A stretch of 55,510 bases of DNA from an uncultured Collinsella sp. (GTDB lineage: Bacteria > Actinomycetota > Coriobacteriia > Coriobacteriales > Coriobacteriaceae): the NCBI GenBank assembly GCA_944321445.1, contig CALULJ010000011.1, positions 1 through 55,510 on the forward strand. Direction: 5' to 3'. Under the pieces are notes generated by a model. The model worked only from the letters and a program-made list of their open reading frames with translations, was not told the DNA's origin and did no database searches. The position numbers were made by a program, and so were the translations under genes. Below are positions 27,343-34,731 of the stretch, piece after piece. Position 1 is the stretch's first letter. Each line of letters starts with the position of its first letter.

Positions 27343-27372
27343 TTGTCCGCTGCGGGCGCTTGCCGGTATACT
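27343..27372 (+). promoter_or_regulatory. Promoter of the nucleoid-associated protein gene
   Basis: TTGTCC (27343-27348) and TATACT (27367-27372) with 18-base spacing lie 32 bases upstream of the start codon at 27404, with AAAGGAG as the ribosome binding site. Confidence 0.55.
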
Positions 27373-27403
27373 TGCTAGGCTCAAAACGCCAAAGGAGACC
27401 CGC

Positions 27404-28408
27404 ATGAAGATCAACCACGCGATTCTGCATATCCTCGATTTCGATTCCGCTGTGAACGTCATGAGTCAGCGGGAGCTCGATATAGATTCACGCGCCGTGC
27501 GGTCGTTCGTGACCTCGCACCTGCGCCGCGCGCGGACGAGCGCCGATAACAAGCGTGGATCGTTTGCCGAGAACAGCGCTTTCGCCGGTGAGCTCAAGGC
27601 GTTTTTGTTCGGCGATCGCGACTTCATCGACCTTTCTCAGCAGATTGCGGAGTTCTTTGCGGATGAGCTCGCAAAAGCGGACAAGGCGGAGTCGACCGAT
27701 ATCCTGGTTGCCGATTTCGATGATGACGACGACGTGCGCTGGTTTGCCGTGCTGCTCATGGGCAGCCGCATGGCGTTCATGCATGAAGTCGCGCGCGAAG
27801 GGGGAGAGGTGCGCAACGATATCGCGCGCCATTATGCCATCTTGCCGAGCCCGTCGCAGAAGGTGACGAGCTACGCTGTGGTCCGCGCGAGTACCATGGA
27901 GATCTTCTATCAGGATAAGAAGCGCAAGATCGCGGGTGAGGACACGATGATCATCCCCGACGGTCTGCTGCAGTGCGCAACGGGCGTTTCGGGCAAGGAG
28001 ATCATCGACACGGTGACGCGCATCGTGGAGGAGGTCGCGGAGGAGCACGGCGCCAACACCGCGATGGCGCTCGCCCGTGCCAAGGAGGTTGTGGCCGAGA
28101 AGGTCGAGGAGGACGAGGAGCTCGCTCCCTGGGACCTTGCGGATGAGATCTTCGAGAACGAGCCGGTGATGAAGGAGCGCTTCGAGGCTGAGATGCGCGA
28201 GGAGCAGCTGCCCGAGCGCGTGCCCGTGGAGCGTGCGAACGTCGAGCGCGCTGCGGTGCGCAATCATAAGATCCGCACCGACACGGGCATCGAGATCACT
28301 TTCCCGGCAGAGATGCTGCGCAACACCGAGTACGTCGAGTTCGTGAACGAGCCGAACGGACTCATCTCCATCGAGCTCAAAAACATCGGGAGCATCGAGA
28401 ACCGCTAA
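27404..28408 (+). CDS. Nucleoid-associated protein, YejK/NdpA (37-kDa) family
   Basis: A 334-residue protein matching the 37-kDa nucleoid-associated family. The N-terminal MKINHAILHILDFDS, the segment SQQIAEFFADELAKA, and later VLLMGSRMAFMH and GGEVRNDIARHYAILPSPSQ correspond to the family's conserved core. A long acidic helix (ARAKEVVAEKVEEDEELAPW) precedes the C-terminal region RTDTGIEITFPAEML. Members bind the nucleoid in Gram-negative bacteria; in this lineage the role is inferred from similarity alone. Good spacing to AAAGGAG. Monocistronic, ending at a perfect palindrome and a terminator shared with a convergent operon. Confidence 0.82.
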   Translation: MKINHAILHILDFDSAVNVMSQRELDIDSRAVRSFVTSHLRRARTSADNKRGSFAENSAFAGELKAFLFGDRDFIDLSQQIAEFFADELAKADKAESTDILVADFDDDDDVRWFAVLLMGSRMAFMHEVAREGGEVRNDIARHYAILPSPSQKVTSYAVVRASTMEIFYQDKKRKIAGEDTMIIPDGLLQCATGVSGKEIIDTVTRIVEEVAEEHGANTAMALARAKEVVAEKVEEDEELAPWDLADEIFENEPVMKERFEAEMREEQLPERVPVERANVERAAVRNHKIRTDTGIEITFPAEMLRNTEYVEFVNEPNGLISIELKNIGSIENR

Positions 28409-28416
28409 CGCGGCTT

Positions 28417-28480
28417 GGGAAAATGGGGACAGGCACTTATTTCCCACCGGTGGGAAATAAGTGCCTGTCCCCATTTTCCC
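28417..28480. repeat. GGGGACRGG palindrome family, copy 3 (perfect 64-bp palindrome)
   Basis: Two 32-base arms are exact reverse complements with no loop. The left arm begins GGGAAAATGGGGACAGG and ends TTTCCCACC. It shares the GGGGACAGG core with the elements at 12649, 19196 and 53782 but differs in the inner part. It begins 8 bases after the preceding stop codon. Confidence 0.85.
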
Positions 28481-28489
28481 GAATGAAAG

Positions 28490-28522
28490 CGACCCCGCGA
28501 GGGTTGCAATCTCGCGGGGTCG
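28490..28522. terminator. Bidirectional terminator between convergent genes
   Basis: CGACCCCGCGAG (28490-28501) and CTCGCGGGGTCG (28511-28522) form a perfect 12-bp stem with a 9-base loop between the YejK-family gene and the minus-strand oxidoreductase operon. Confidence 0.65.
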
Positions 28523-28554
28523 TGGAGTGGAGCCATGTCGGAGGAGCGGTAACG

Positions 28555-28917
28555 CTACGCCGCGTCGACGTCCTTGGTGACGATCACGTCGACGCCGAGG
28601 CCAAGCACGTCGTGAATCGCGATGTCGCCCTCGTGCACAGGAGCGGAAAGCTCGACGGTGCGAATCTCTGCCATCACATCGAAGATGCGGTCCTTGGGGA
28701 TGACGTCGGTGAGGCGGACACTTGCCAACGGCAGGTCGCCGCCGTCGACGAGCGCCGATGTCGCGATGTTGCGCATCGGGTTCTCGATCTCTTGGGTGAC
28801 GTAGGCTTCGCCTTTGGCGCACTTGTTACCCGTGATGCTTGTGATGGTTGCGCCTTCGAACTCGACGGAGATATCGCAGCCCTGAGGGCACATGATGCAG
28901 GTGAACTCCCTTAGCAT
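28555..28917 (-). CDS. DUF1667 cysteine-motif protein
   Basis: A 120-residue protein of the DUF1667 family. Cysteines at 7, 10, 14 and 33 (CIMCPQGC and NKC) form a likely metal or iron-sulfur site. Family members are usually encoded with FAD-dependent glycerol-3-phosphate-dehydrogenase-like and NAD(P)/FAD oxidoreductase genes, exactly as here, and may be a small electron-transfer subunit. Its start overlaps the end of the upstream oxidoreductase gene by 7 bases, so translation is probably coupled. The biochemical role is not established for the family as far as I know. Confidence 0.85.
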   Translation of the reverse strand: MLREFTCIMCPQGCDISVEFEGATITSITGNKCAKGEAYVTQEIENPMRNIATSALVDGGDLPLASVRLTDVIPKDRIFDVMAEIRTVELSAPVHEGDIAIHDVLGLGVDVIVTKDVDAA

Positions 28918-30149
28918 GTCACCTTCACCTCCAGGTCGTCGGTTTGGCTGAGGTCGCTCGCCTTAAGTTTGATCTGAATCATCTCGGCGGGAAGCGCCTT
29001 GGGCATGCGGCGGCGCTTGACGACCGTGTCGCCCTGAACAAGCTCGATCGTGCAGTTGCGCAGCGGCCGACGCACGCGGAAGGATACCGTGACGTCGTCT
29101 TCACCGCTGATGCGCGATGGCGTGAGGCCGCTGACAAGCTCGTTGCCGCGCACAGCGAGGTTGCATGCCGGCAGCGAACCCTCCTTCAGGAAGCGTGCCG
29201 CGCCGTCTGCCAGCGCCTCGGCCTCAAGTGACACGAAGTCGAGCAGGTCGTGGACGTGCAGCACGTTGCCTGCGGCGAAGATGCCGGGCACGGTGGTCTG
29301 ATAGTTCTCGTCCACCGCCGCACCGCTCGTTCCGGGATCCTTTTCCGCCCCGGCCATCCAGGTAAGCTCGTTTTCGGGGATGAGGCCCACCGAGAGGATG
29401 AGCGTGTCGCACTCGTATTCCTTCTCGGTGCCGGGGATGGGCTGCATGTGCTCGTCGAAAGCGGAGATGACGACGCTCTCCAGGCGGTCCGTGCCGCGGA
29501 TATCGGTCACGGTATGGGACAGCGACAGCGGGATGTTGTAGTCGTTCAGGCACTGCTCGACGTTGCGGGGTAGGCCGCTGGCGTAGGGCTGGACCTCGAA
29601 CACGCCCAGTACCTCGGCGCCCTCGAGCGTCATGCGGCGCGCCATGATCATGCCGATGTCGCCGGAGCCCAGGATGACGACCTTGCGGCCCACCATCTTG
29701 TTCTTGAGGTTGATGTAGGCCTGTGCCACGCCTGCGGTATAGACGCCCGCAGGGCGCGTGCCGGGGATTCTGATGGCGCCACGGGTGCGCTCGCGGCAGC
29801 CCATGGCAAGCACGATCGCGCCGGCTTCGAACTCCATCATGCCGTGCTCGGAGGAGGAGGCGTACACGTGGCGGTCGGGCGTGACCTCGAGCACCGTGGT
29901 GTCCGTGAGGCAGGGAATCTGGAGTGCTTCCGCCTCGCGGACGAAGCGCGCGGCGTACTTGGGGCCCGAGAGCGTCTCTCCGAAGCGCGTGAGGCCGAAG
30001 CCGTCGTGGATGCACTGGCGCAGGATGCCACTTGGCTTCTTCTCGCGCTCGAGGATGAGGATGTCATCGATGCCCTTCTTGCGCAGTTCGATGGCTGCGG
30101 CGAGCCCGGCGGGACCGCCGCCGATGATGACAGCGTCTACGTGCTTCAT
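28911..30149 (-). CDS. NAD(P)/FAD-dependent oxidoreductase, second gene of the GlpABC-like trio
   Basis: A 412-residue flavoprotein. The FAD Rossmann loop IIGGGPAGLAAAIELRKKG is at 8-26. A second dinucleotide loop, VVILGSGDIGMIMARRM, lies about 165-181. The FAD/ATG-type motif TVPGIFAAGNVLHVHDLLD is near 285-303. The remaining C-terminal third (VRGNELVSGLTPSRISGEDD onward) is a beta-rich domain typical of this group. It lies directly after the gene for the truncated dehydrogenase-like protein and overlaps the DUF1667 gene, giving a compact operon. In intact systems of this layout the trio is thought to oxidise glycerol-3-phosphate or a related hydroxy-acid; with the first gene damaged, activity of this copy is uncertain. 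Confidence 0.85.
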   Translation of the reverse strand: MKHVDAVIIGGGPAGLAAAIELRKKGIDDILILEREKKPSGILRQCIHDGFGLTRFGETLSGPKYAARFVREAEALQIPCLTDTTVLEVTPDRHVYASSSEHGMMEFEAGAIVLAMGCRERTRGAIRIPGTRPAGVYTAGVAQAYINLKNKMVGRKVVILGSGDIGMIMARRMTLEGAEVLGVFEVQPYASGLPRNVEQCLNDYNIPLSLSHTVTDIRGTDRLESVVISAFDEHMQPIPGTEKEYECDTLILSVGLIPENELTWMAGAEKDPGTSGAAVDENYQTTVPGIFAAGNVLHVHDLLDFVSLEAEALADGAARFLKEGSLPACNLAVRGNELVSGLTPSRISGEDDVTVSFRVRRPLRNCTIELVQGDTVVKRRRMPKALPAEMIQIKLKASDLSQTDDLEVKVTC

Positions 30150-31154
30150 TTAAGCGTTCACGCTTCCTTCTGTGGTCTCGTCCTGCGCGTTGCCGCTGCG
30201 GACGGGGCCGGTGAACATGTAGGAATCGGCGTGGCTGTAGCGCACCTCGGTGGGTTTGATGCCCAGCTCCTGCTCGATCATCTCGGTGATGCGGGTCTCG
30301 CAGTAGCCGCCCTGGCAACGGCCCATGGTGGCGCGCGTGCGGTTCTTGATACCGGTGACGGTGTGGACGCCGAGCGGGTTGTGAATGGCGCGGCGAATCT
30401 CAGCGCGGGTCACGGTCTCGCAGCGACATACGATCTCGCCGTACTCGGGGTCGGCGGCGATGGCCTCAGCCTGCTCCTCGCGCGTCATGTCGTAAAAGCG
30501 CTTGAGGGCGGGGCGTACCGGGTCGAACTTCTCATTGACCTCAGGCTTCTCGACGGCAACCAGGCGCGCCACGGCGCGGCGCGCGAGCGGCAGGGCGCAG
30601 GTGACGCCCGGCGACTCGATGCCCACGAGGTTCACCGTGTTGGGGTTGTGCTGCTGGTCGCTTTCGAGCTTGGAGTCGAGAACGTTGCCCTCCTCGTCAA
30701 CGCGCTTCCAGCGAATGCCCGCGAAGTTGCGGATGGAGAACTCGCGGCGCATCTGCTCGAACATCTTGGAGCCGTCGCGAATCAGTCCATCCAGGTGGTC
30801 CTTGGTGCACTTGTAGTCCTCCCACTCCTCGGTGATGTAGGAGTCGGGGCCCACGAGGACGTTGCCGTCGACAGTGGGGGTGGCATGCGTGGAGAAGCCG
30901 CCGCGGTCGTTAGGCGCATGGTAGACAGGCGTCTTGAGGAACGCGCCGGCCTTCTTGTCGAGCACGAAGTACTCGCCCTTGAAGTCGCGCACCGGGTAGT
31001 TGGGATAACCGTGCATCTCGGAGATATCGCTCGCGAAGGCGCCGGCACAGTTGATGACCCACTTGGTGCGGAACGCGCCCGCAGGCGTGTGAACCAGGTA
31101 GCAGTTGTTGGCGACGTAGCGCTCAATGGCCGTGACCTTGCGGTCGATACCATT
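30150..31154 (-). pseudogene. FAD-dependent glycerol-3-phosphate dehydrogenase-like gene, 5'-truncated
   Basis: The frame matches the middle and end of GlpA-like FAD oxidoreductases: VINCAGAFASDISEMHGY, RDFKGEYFVLDKKAG, VGIESPGVTCALPLARRA and the C-terminal BFD-like 2Fe-2S region IVCRCETVTRAEIRRAI with MGRCQGGYC. Intact members are about 480-500 residues and begin with an FAD-binding GxGxxG loop. Here about the first 160 residues are missing: similarity starts near NGIDRKVTAIERYV. The open frame continues upstream to 31280 but that part reads through operator-like DNA and has neither a ribosome binding site nor a credible start. A deletion joining the promoter region to the gene interior is the simplest reading. 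An unusual internal start cannot be excluded. The stop abuts the next gene. Confidence 0.7.
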
Positions 31155-31188
31155 GGTCAGTATCGTACGAAGCGAAAATGGGCTTGTG

Positions 31189-31256
31189 AGTGGTACCGGG
31201 ACCACAGTTTGTGCGTCGAAACAGGCAAATTGTTGGTTTGAGTGGTATAAACCACT
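31189..31256 (-). promoter_or_regulatory. Two GntR/HutC-type operator palindromes
   Basis: AGTGGTATAAACCACT (31241-31256) is a palindrome with a 4-base centre and resembles the AGTGGTCTAGACCACT-type sites of DasR/NagR-like GntR-family regulators. A second, looser site GTGGTACCGGGACCAC lies at 31190-31205. They lie directly upstream of the truncated dehydrogenase-like gene and presumably controlled its operon. No GntR-family gene is in the window. Confidence 0.6.
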
Positions 31257-31300
31257 GGTATTAAATGATGACCTGCGCAAACAAAGGGCAAGAGGCCTGT

Positions 31301-32101
31301 CTACAGCTCAATCACTTCGAGGTCGTCGGGAATATAGAGGTTGCCGTGATAGTACTGAGCGCCCTCGGCGGCATAGAGCTCTTTGCGACGAGCGATGTTG
31401 CGGTCCTCGGTGTGGTAGAGCACGAGGTTGGGGACGCCCATCTGCTCGGCAAGCTCGCAGGCGTCCTTCACCGTGGAGTGGTGCTTTTCGTAGGGGGAGA
31501 AGATATCGGCCTGGCCGTGCAGGCAAAACGCCTCATGCAGCAGCCACGTGCTGCCTTGCGCGTAGGGCTGTTCGCACTCGTTGCACGGCTCGTCGCCGCA
31601 GCAGGTGAGCTTCTTGCCCTCGCCCAGATCCATGGTGAAGCCGAACTGCTTGGCCTTGGTCGATTGGATGTCGAAGAACGTGACCTGCTTGCCGATGATG
31701 GCGCGCGTCTCGCCGTCCTCGACGGTGACGAGGTGCAGGCGGTCGTCGATGAAGCGGGTCTGTTTGGGCTGCAGCAGCATGGTGGCGATGGAGCGGACGA
31801 TGTTGAGCACCTCGGCGTGGCCGTAGATGGTGGCGTCCCCCTCGTAGGTACCTTTCGCCATGTTCTGGCAGATGAGGCGCACGAGCCACACGATGCCCAC
31901 AATGTGGTCGATGTGCTTGTGGGTGACGAAGATCTCGCGGATGTCGCGCCAGTCGATGCCGGCGCGCTTCAGCTGCACGAGCACGGTATTGCCGCCACCG
32001 CCGTCGACCAGGAAGCGGCGATTGCCGTCGCTCACGACGAAGCAGGTGTTGTAGCATTCCGTGACCAGTGCGTTGCCGGTGCCCAGCAGGGTGATGTTCA
32101 T
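31301..32101 (-). CDS. Metallo-beta-lactamase-fold hydrolase (RNase Z-like)
   Basis: A 266-residue MBL-fold protein. It opens MNITLLGTGNALVT, then GGGGNTVLVQLKRAGIDWRD and the metal motif THKHIDHIVG with His61, His63, Asp65 and His66. Later TWLLHEAFC and FSPYEKHHSTVKDACELAEQ supply further ligands, with VPNLVLYHTEDRN near the end. This order is that of RNase Z/ElaC-like or arylsulfatase-like MBL proteins. An unusual cysteine cluster, TCCGDEPCNECEQP, sits in the insert before the last metal ligands. The ATG at 32101 follows GAGGGGG at 8 bases. No genes are coupled to it. Substrate unknown: a cyclic nucleotide, RNA or small ester are all possible. Confidence 0.8.
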   Translation of the reverse strand: MNITLLGTGNALVTECYNTCFVVSDGNRRFLVDGGGGNTVLVQLKRAGIDWRDIREIFVTHKHIDHIVGIVWLVRLICQNMAKGTYEGDATIYGHAEVLNIVRSIATMLLQPKQTRFIDDRLHLVTVEDGETRAIIGKQVTFFDIQSTKAKQFGFTMDLGEGKKLTCCGDEPCNECEQPYAQGSTWLLHEAFCLHGQADIFSPYEKHHSTVKDACELAEQMGVPNLVLYHTEDRNIARRKELYAAEGAQYYHGNLYIPDDLEVIEL

Positions 32102-32221
32102 GCGTGAAGCCCCCTCATGCAAAGCCGGGTGCGCCCGGCGCGTCTGTGCGAATCCGGTGGGAGATTATAGCCGACAGCATGGGCGCTGCACGCGGGCTCT
32201 CGCATGATGCGTACAGAGAAC

Positions 32222-32318
32222 AGGGGGTCAGTCGTTTCTACTTGCCCTTTCGTTCGCTAACTGGCTTGTTTTGCCCGAGTTAGCGAACGAAAGGGCAAGT
32301 AGAAACGACCGACCCCCT
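32222..32318. repeat. Long inverted repeat with 41-base arms
   Basis: The left arm (32222-32262, starting AGGGGGTCAGTCGTTTCTAC) and right arm (32278-32318) are complementary at 40 of 41 positions, with a 15-base loop GGCTTGTTTTGCCCG. It lies between the MBL gene and dapH. A single copy is seen here, but its terminal GGGGGTC resembles the G-rich ends of the other palindromes. The central part TTTCGTTCGCTAACT is not shared with them. Confidence 0.75.
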
Positions 32319-32355
32319 AAAGGCAGATGGCAAACAGATTGTCGAACGTGCGGCG

Positions 32356-33063
32356 TTACAGCTGACGCAGGCCCTCTTCAAGACCGGTCTTGCTGTCCGT
32401 CTTCTCATCGCGTTGCTTTATAACGCGGGCGGGAATGCCTGCCACGACGGCACCGGCGGGAACGTCTTCAACGCACACGGCGCCAGCGGCGACGACGGCG
32501 TTCTCGCCCACGTGCACGCCCTCGAGTACGACGGCATTCGCGCCGATCATGACGTTGTCGTCGATGATGACGGGCGTAGCGCTGGCGGGCTCGATGACGC
32601 CGGCAAGCACGGTGCCCGCTCCGATATGGCAGTTCTTGCCCACGGTGGCGCGGCCACCGAGCACGGCGCCCATATCGATCATGGTACCCTCGCCGATGAC
32701 GGCGCCGATATTGATGATGGCGCCCATCATGATGACGGCGTTGTCGCCGATTTCCACCTGGTCGCGGATGATGGCGCCCGGCTCGATACGGGCGTTTATG
32801 CCCTTGAGGTCGAGCATGGGCACCGCCGAGTTGCGGCAGTCGTTCTCGATATCCAAGTAGGCGATGTCGTCCGCATGCGCCTTGAGGATGGGGGAGAGGT
32901 CGTTCCAGTCTCCGAATACGATGCGACCCTCGGCAGAGCCGTAGACATGGGCCGCGCCCCAATCAATCGAGGCCCCCTGGTTCTCGTGCACGTACAGCTT
33001 GACCGGCGTCTTTTTCTCCGCCGAGGCGATGAATTCAATGATTTCTTGAGCGTTCACACGCAT
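32356..33063 (-). CDS. dapH: Tetrahydrodipicolinate N-acetyltransferase
   Basis: Transfers acetyl from acetyl-CoA to tetrahydrodipicolinate in the acetylase branch of DAP/lysine synthesis. The 235-residue protein has the short N-terminal domain of DapH ([31 protein letters not shown]) followed by a left-handed beta-helix of hexapeptide repeats ([40 protein letters not shown]). This start makes it acetyl- rather than succinyl-type. It ends the lysA-dapA-dapB-dapH transcript; a stem-loop separates it from dapB. AGAAAGG directly abuts the ATG with GGAG slightly upstream. Feedback is presumably exerted on the whole operon by the riboswitch before lysA. Confidence 0.93.
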   Translation of the reverse strand: MRVNAQEIIEFIASAEKKTPVKLYVHENQGASIDWGAAHVYGSAEGRIVFGDWNDLSPILKAHADDIAYLDIENDCRNSAVPMLDLKGINARIEPGAIIRDQVEIGDNAVIMMGAIINIGAVIGEGTMIDMGAVLGGRATVGKNCHIGAGTVLAGVIEPASATPVIIDDNVMIGANAVVLEGVHVGENAVVAAGAVCVEDVPAGAVVAGIPARVIKQRDEKTDSKTGLEEGLRQL

Positions 33064-33074
33064 CCTTTCTCTCC

Positions 33075-33107
33075 GTGAAAGTTTGGTATCTGTCCTCAAA
33101 CTTTCAC
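33075..33107 (-). other. Intercistronic stem-loop between dapB and dapH
   Basis: GTGAAAGTTTG (33075-33085) and CAAACTTTCAC (33097-33107) form a perfect 11-bp stem that starts within the dapB stop codon. With no following U-tract it may only modulate dapH expression or protect the upstream message. Confidence 0.5.
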
Positions 33108-33850
33108 TATCCGAACATGATCTCGTCAAAGGTGTAGAAACCGGCTTCGCGATCGAGCAGCTTGGTCGTTGCGGCAAGTGCGCCGTTCACGAAGATCTGG
33201 CGGCTCGTTGCGCGGTGCGTAAGCGACACCTCTTCATCGGTGCCGAAAAACGACACGGTGTGCACGCCCGCGACGGTGCCCCCGCGCAGCGCATGGACGC
33301 CGATCTCGTGCGGGTCGCGCGCACCGCACATGCCCTCGCGACCGTACACGGCATGGGAATCGGGGTCGCCCTTGGCATCCATAACGGCGTCGAGCAACAT
33401 CTTGGCCGTGCCGCTGGGGGCGTCGGCTTTCTGGTTGTGGTGGCATTCCACGATTTCGACGTCAAAACCGGGGAGCTCGCGCGTTGCCTGCGTGGTGAGG
33501 TGGCGCAGCGCAGCGACGCCGATGGAGTAGTTGCCAGACCACACGACGGGGACGGTTGCGCCCAGGTCCTGGAGCGCGGCGAGCTGCTCGGGCGCGTAGC
33601 CGGTGGTGCCGCTCACGAGTGCGCAGTCGCAGCGCGAGACATAGGCGAGTACGGCGGGCAGCGTAGCAACATTCGAGAAGTCGATGAGCACATCGGCCAC
33701 TTCTGCCGTTTCGGCTTCCGCTAAATCGAACCCGATTTGAGCGACGACCTCGAAGGCGGGGTTTCCCTCGGCGTCGCGGACCGCTTCTGCCGTGGTTCGG
33801 ATGAGCGAGCCCATACGGCCGGCACCCATGATGGCGATCTTAATCAACAA
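33107..33850 (-). CDS. dapB: 4-hydroxy-tetrahydrodipicolinate reductase
   Basis: NAD(P)H-dependent reduction of 4-hydroxy-tetrahydrodipicolinate, second committed step of DAP synthesis. The 247-residue protein has the dinucleotide loop [11 protein letters not shown] (7-17), DFSN (57-60), SGTTGY (80-85) and the catalytic block [16 protein letters not shown] (135-150) with His137/His138 and Lys141. Later [16 protein letters not shown] matches the family. Its start overlaps the end of dapA by 11 bases, indicating translational coupling within the lysA-dapA-dapB-dapH operon. Confidence 0.95.
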   Translation of the reverse strand: MLIKIAIMGAGRMGSLIRTTAEAVRDAEGNPAFEVVAQIGFDLAEAETAEVADVLIDFSNVATLPAVLAYVSRCDCALVSGTTGYAPEQLAALQDLGATVPVVWSGNYSIGVAALRHLTTQATRELPGFDVEIVECHHNQKADAPSGTAKMLLDAVMDAKGDPDSHAVYGREGMCGARDPHEIGVHALRGGTVAGVHTVSFFGTDEEVSLTHRATSRQIFVNGALAATTKLLDREAGFYTFDEIMFG

Positions 33851-34730
33851 GACCAGCTCCCTTCAGGGCTTCGACCAGGCGTGCGCGATTCGCATCGGCC
33901 ATGGGAACGAGCGGCAGGCGGTAGTTCGCCTCGCAAAGACCCATCTGTGCGCAGGCTTCCTTCACCGGAATGGGATTGACCTCGCAGAACAGCGCATGGA
34001 CCAGCGGCAGGCCCTCGAGCTGAATCTGGCGCGCGCGGGCGATGTCGCCCTCCAGGAATGCGCATGTCATCTCGTGCACGAGCGCCGGCTGAACATTCGC
34101 CCAGACCGAGATTACGCCGGAGGCGCCCAGGCTCATAAGCGGCACGACCATGTCATCGTTGCCCGAGAACATCTTAAAGTCTGGGCCGATGAGGTGCGCG
34201 ATGTCGCTAGCATACGAGATGGAGCCGCTGGCTTCCTTGATGCCCATGATGTTGGGATGGGCGGCCAGGCGCTCGACGTTTTTCACGCTGATGGAGCACC
34301 CGGTGCGGCCGGGGACGTTGTAGAGGATGCAGGGGATGTCGACCGCGTCGGCGACGGTCTTGAAGTGCTGATAAATGCCCTCTTCGTTGCTCTTGTTGTA
34401 ATACGGTGTGATGAGCAGCAGGGCGTCGGCACCGAGCTTTTGGAACGAGAGGCTCTTCTCCAGCATGGTCTGAGTGCTGTTGGAGCCGGATCCCGCGATG
34501 ACGGGGATGCGGCCGGCGACGCGCTCGACGACGAAGCGCACGACCTCATCATCTTCCTCGTGGGTCATGGTCGAGCTCTCGCCTGTGGTGCCGAGCGGCA
34601 AAATCGCGTCGGTACCAGTGGCAAGGTGCATGTCGACGAGGTTTCCCAGCGCGTCGAAGTCGACGCTGCCGTCTTCGTTGAACGGGGTGATAAGGGCGAC
34701 GATGGAACCCTGGAGATCGTGGATGTTCAT
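33840..34730 (-). CDS. dapA: 4-hydroxy-tetrahydrodipicolinate synthase
   Basis: Condenses pyruvate with aspartate semialdehyde. The 296-residue TIM-barrel enzyme shows ALITPFNEDGSVDFD (12-26), PLGTTGESSTMTHEE (45-59), the catalytic Tyr137 in YNVPGRTGC and the Schiff-base Lys165 in MGIKEASG. The start at 34730 has AAAGGAG at 7 bases and lies one base after the lysA stop region, so the two are tightly coupled. Lysine feedback may act on the enzyme in addition to the riboswitch; allosteric residues were not assessed. Confidence 0.96.
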   Translation of the reverse strand: MNIHDLQGSIVALITPFNEDGSVDFDALGNLVDMHLATGTDAILPLGTTGESSTMTHEEDDEVVRFVVERVAGRIPVIAGSGSNSTQTMLEKSLSFQKLGADALLLITPYYNKSNEEGIYQHFKTVADAVDIPCILYNVPGRTGCSISVKNVERLAAHPNIMGIKEASGSISYASDIAHLIGPDFKMFSGNDDMVVPLMSLGASGVISVWANVQPALVHEMTCAFLEGDIARARQIQLEGLPLVHALFCEVNPIPVKEACAQMGLCEANYRLPLVPMADANRARLVEALKGAGLVD

Positions 34731-34731
34731 A

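Noticed and set aside
31155-31280. The upstream 42 codons of the truncated dehydrogenase-like frame as a real N-terminus
   Set aside because: They read through two operator palindromes, start at a TTG without a ribosome binding site and lack the FAD-binding loop every intact member has.
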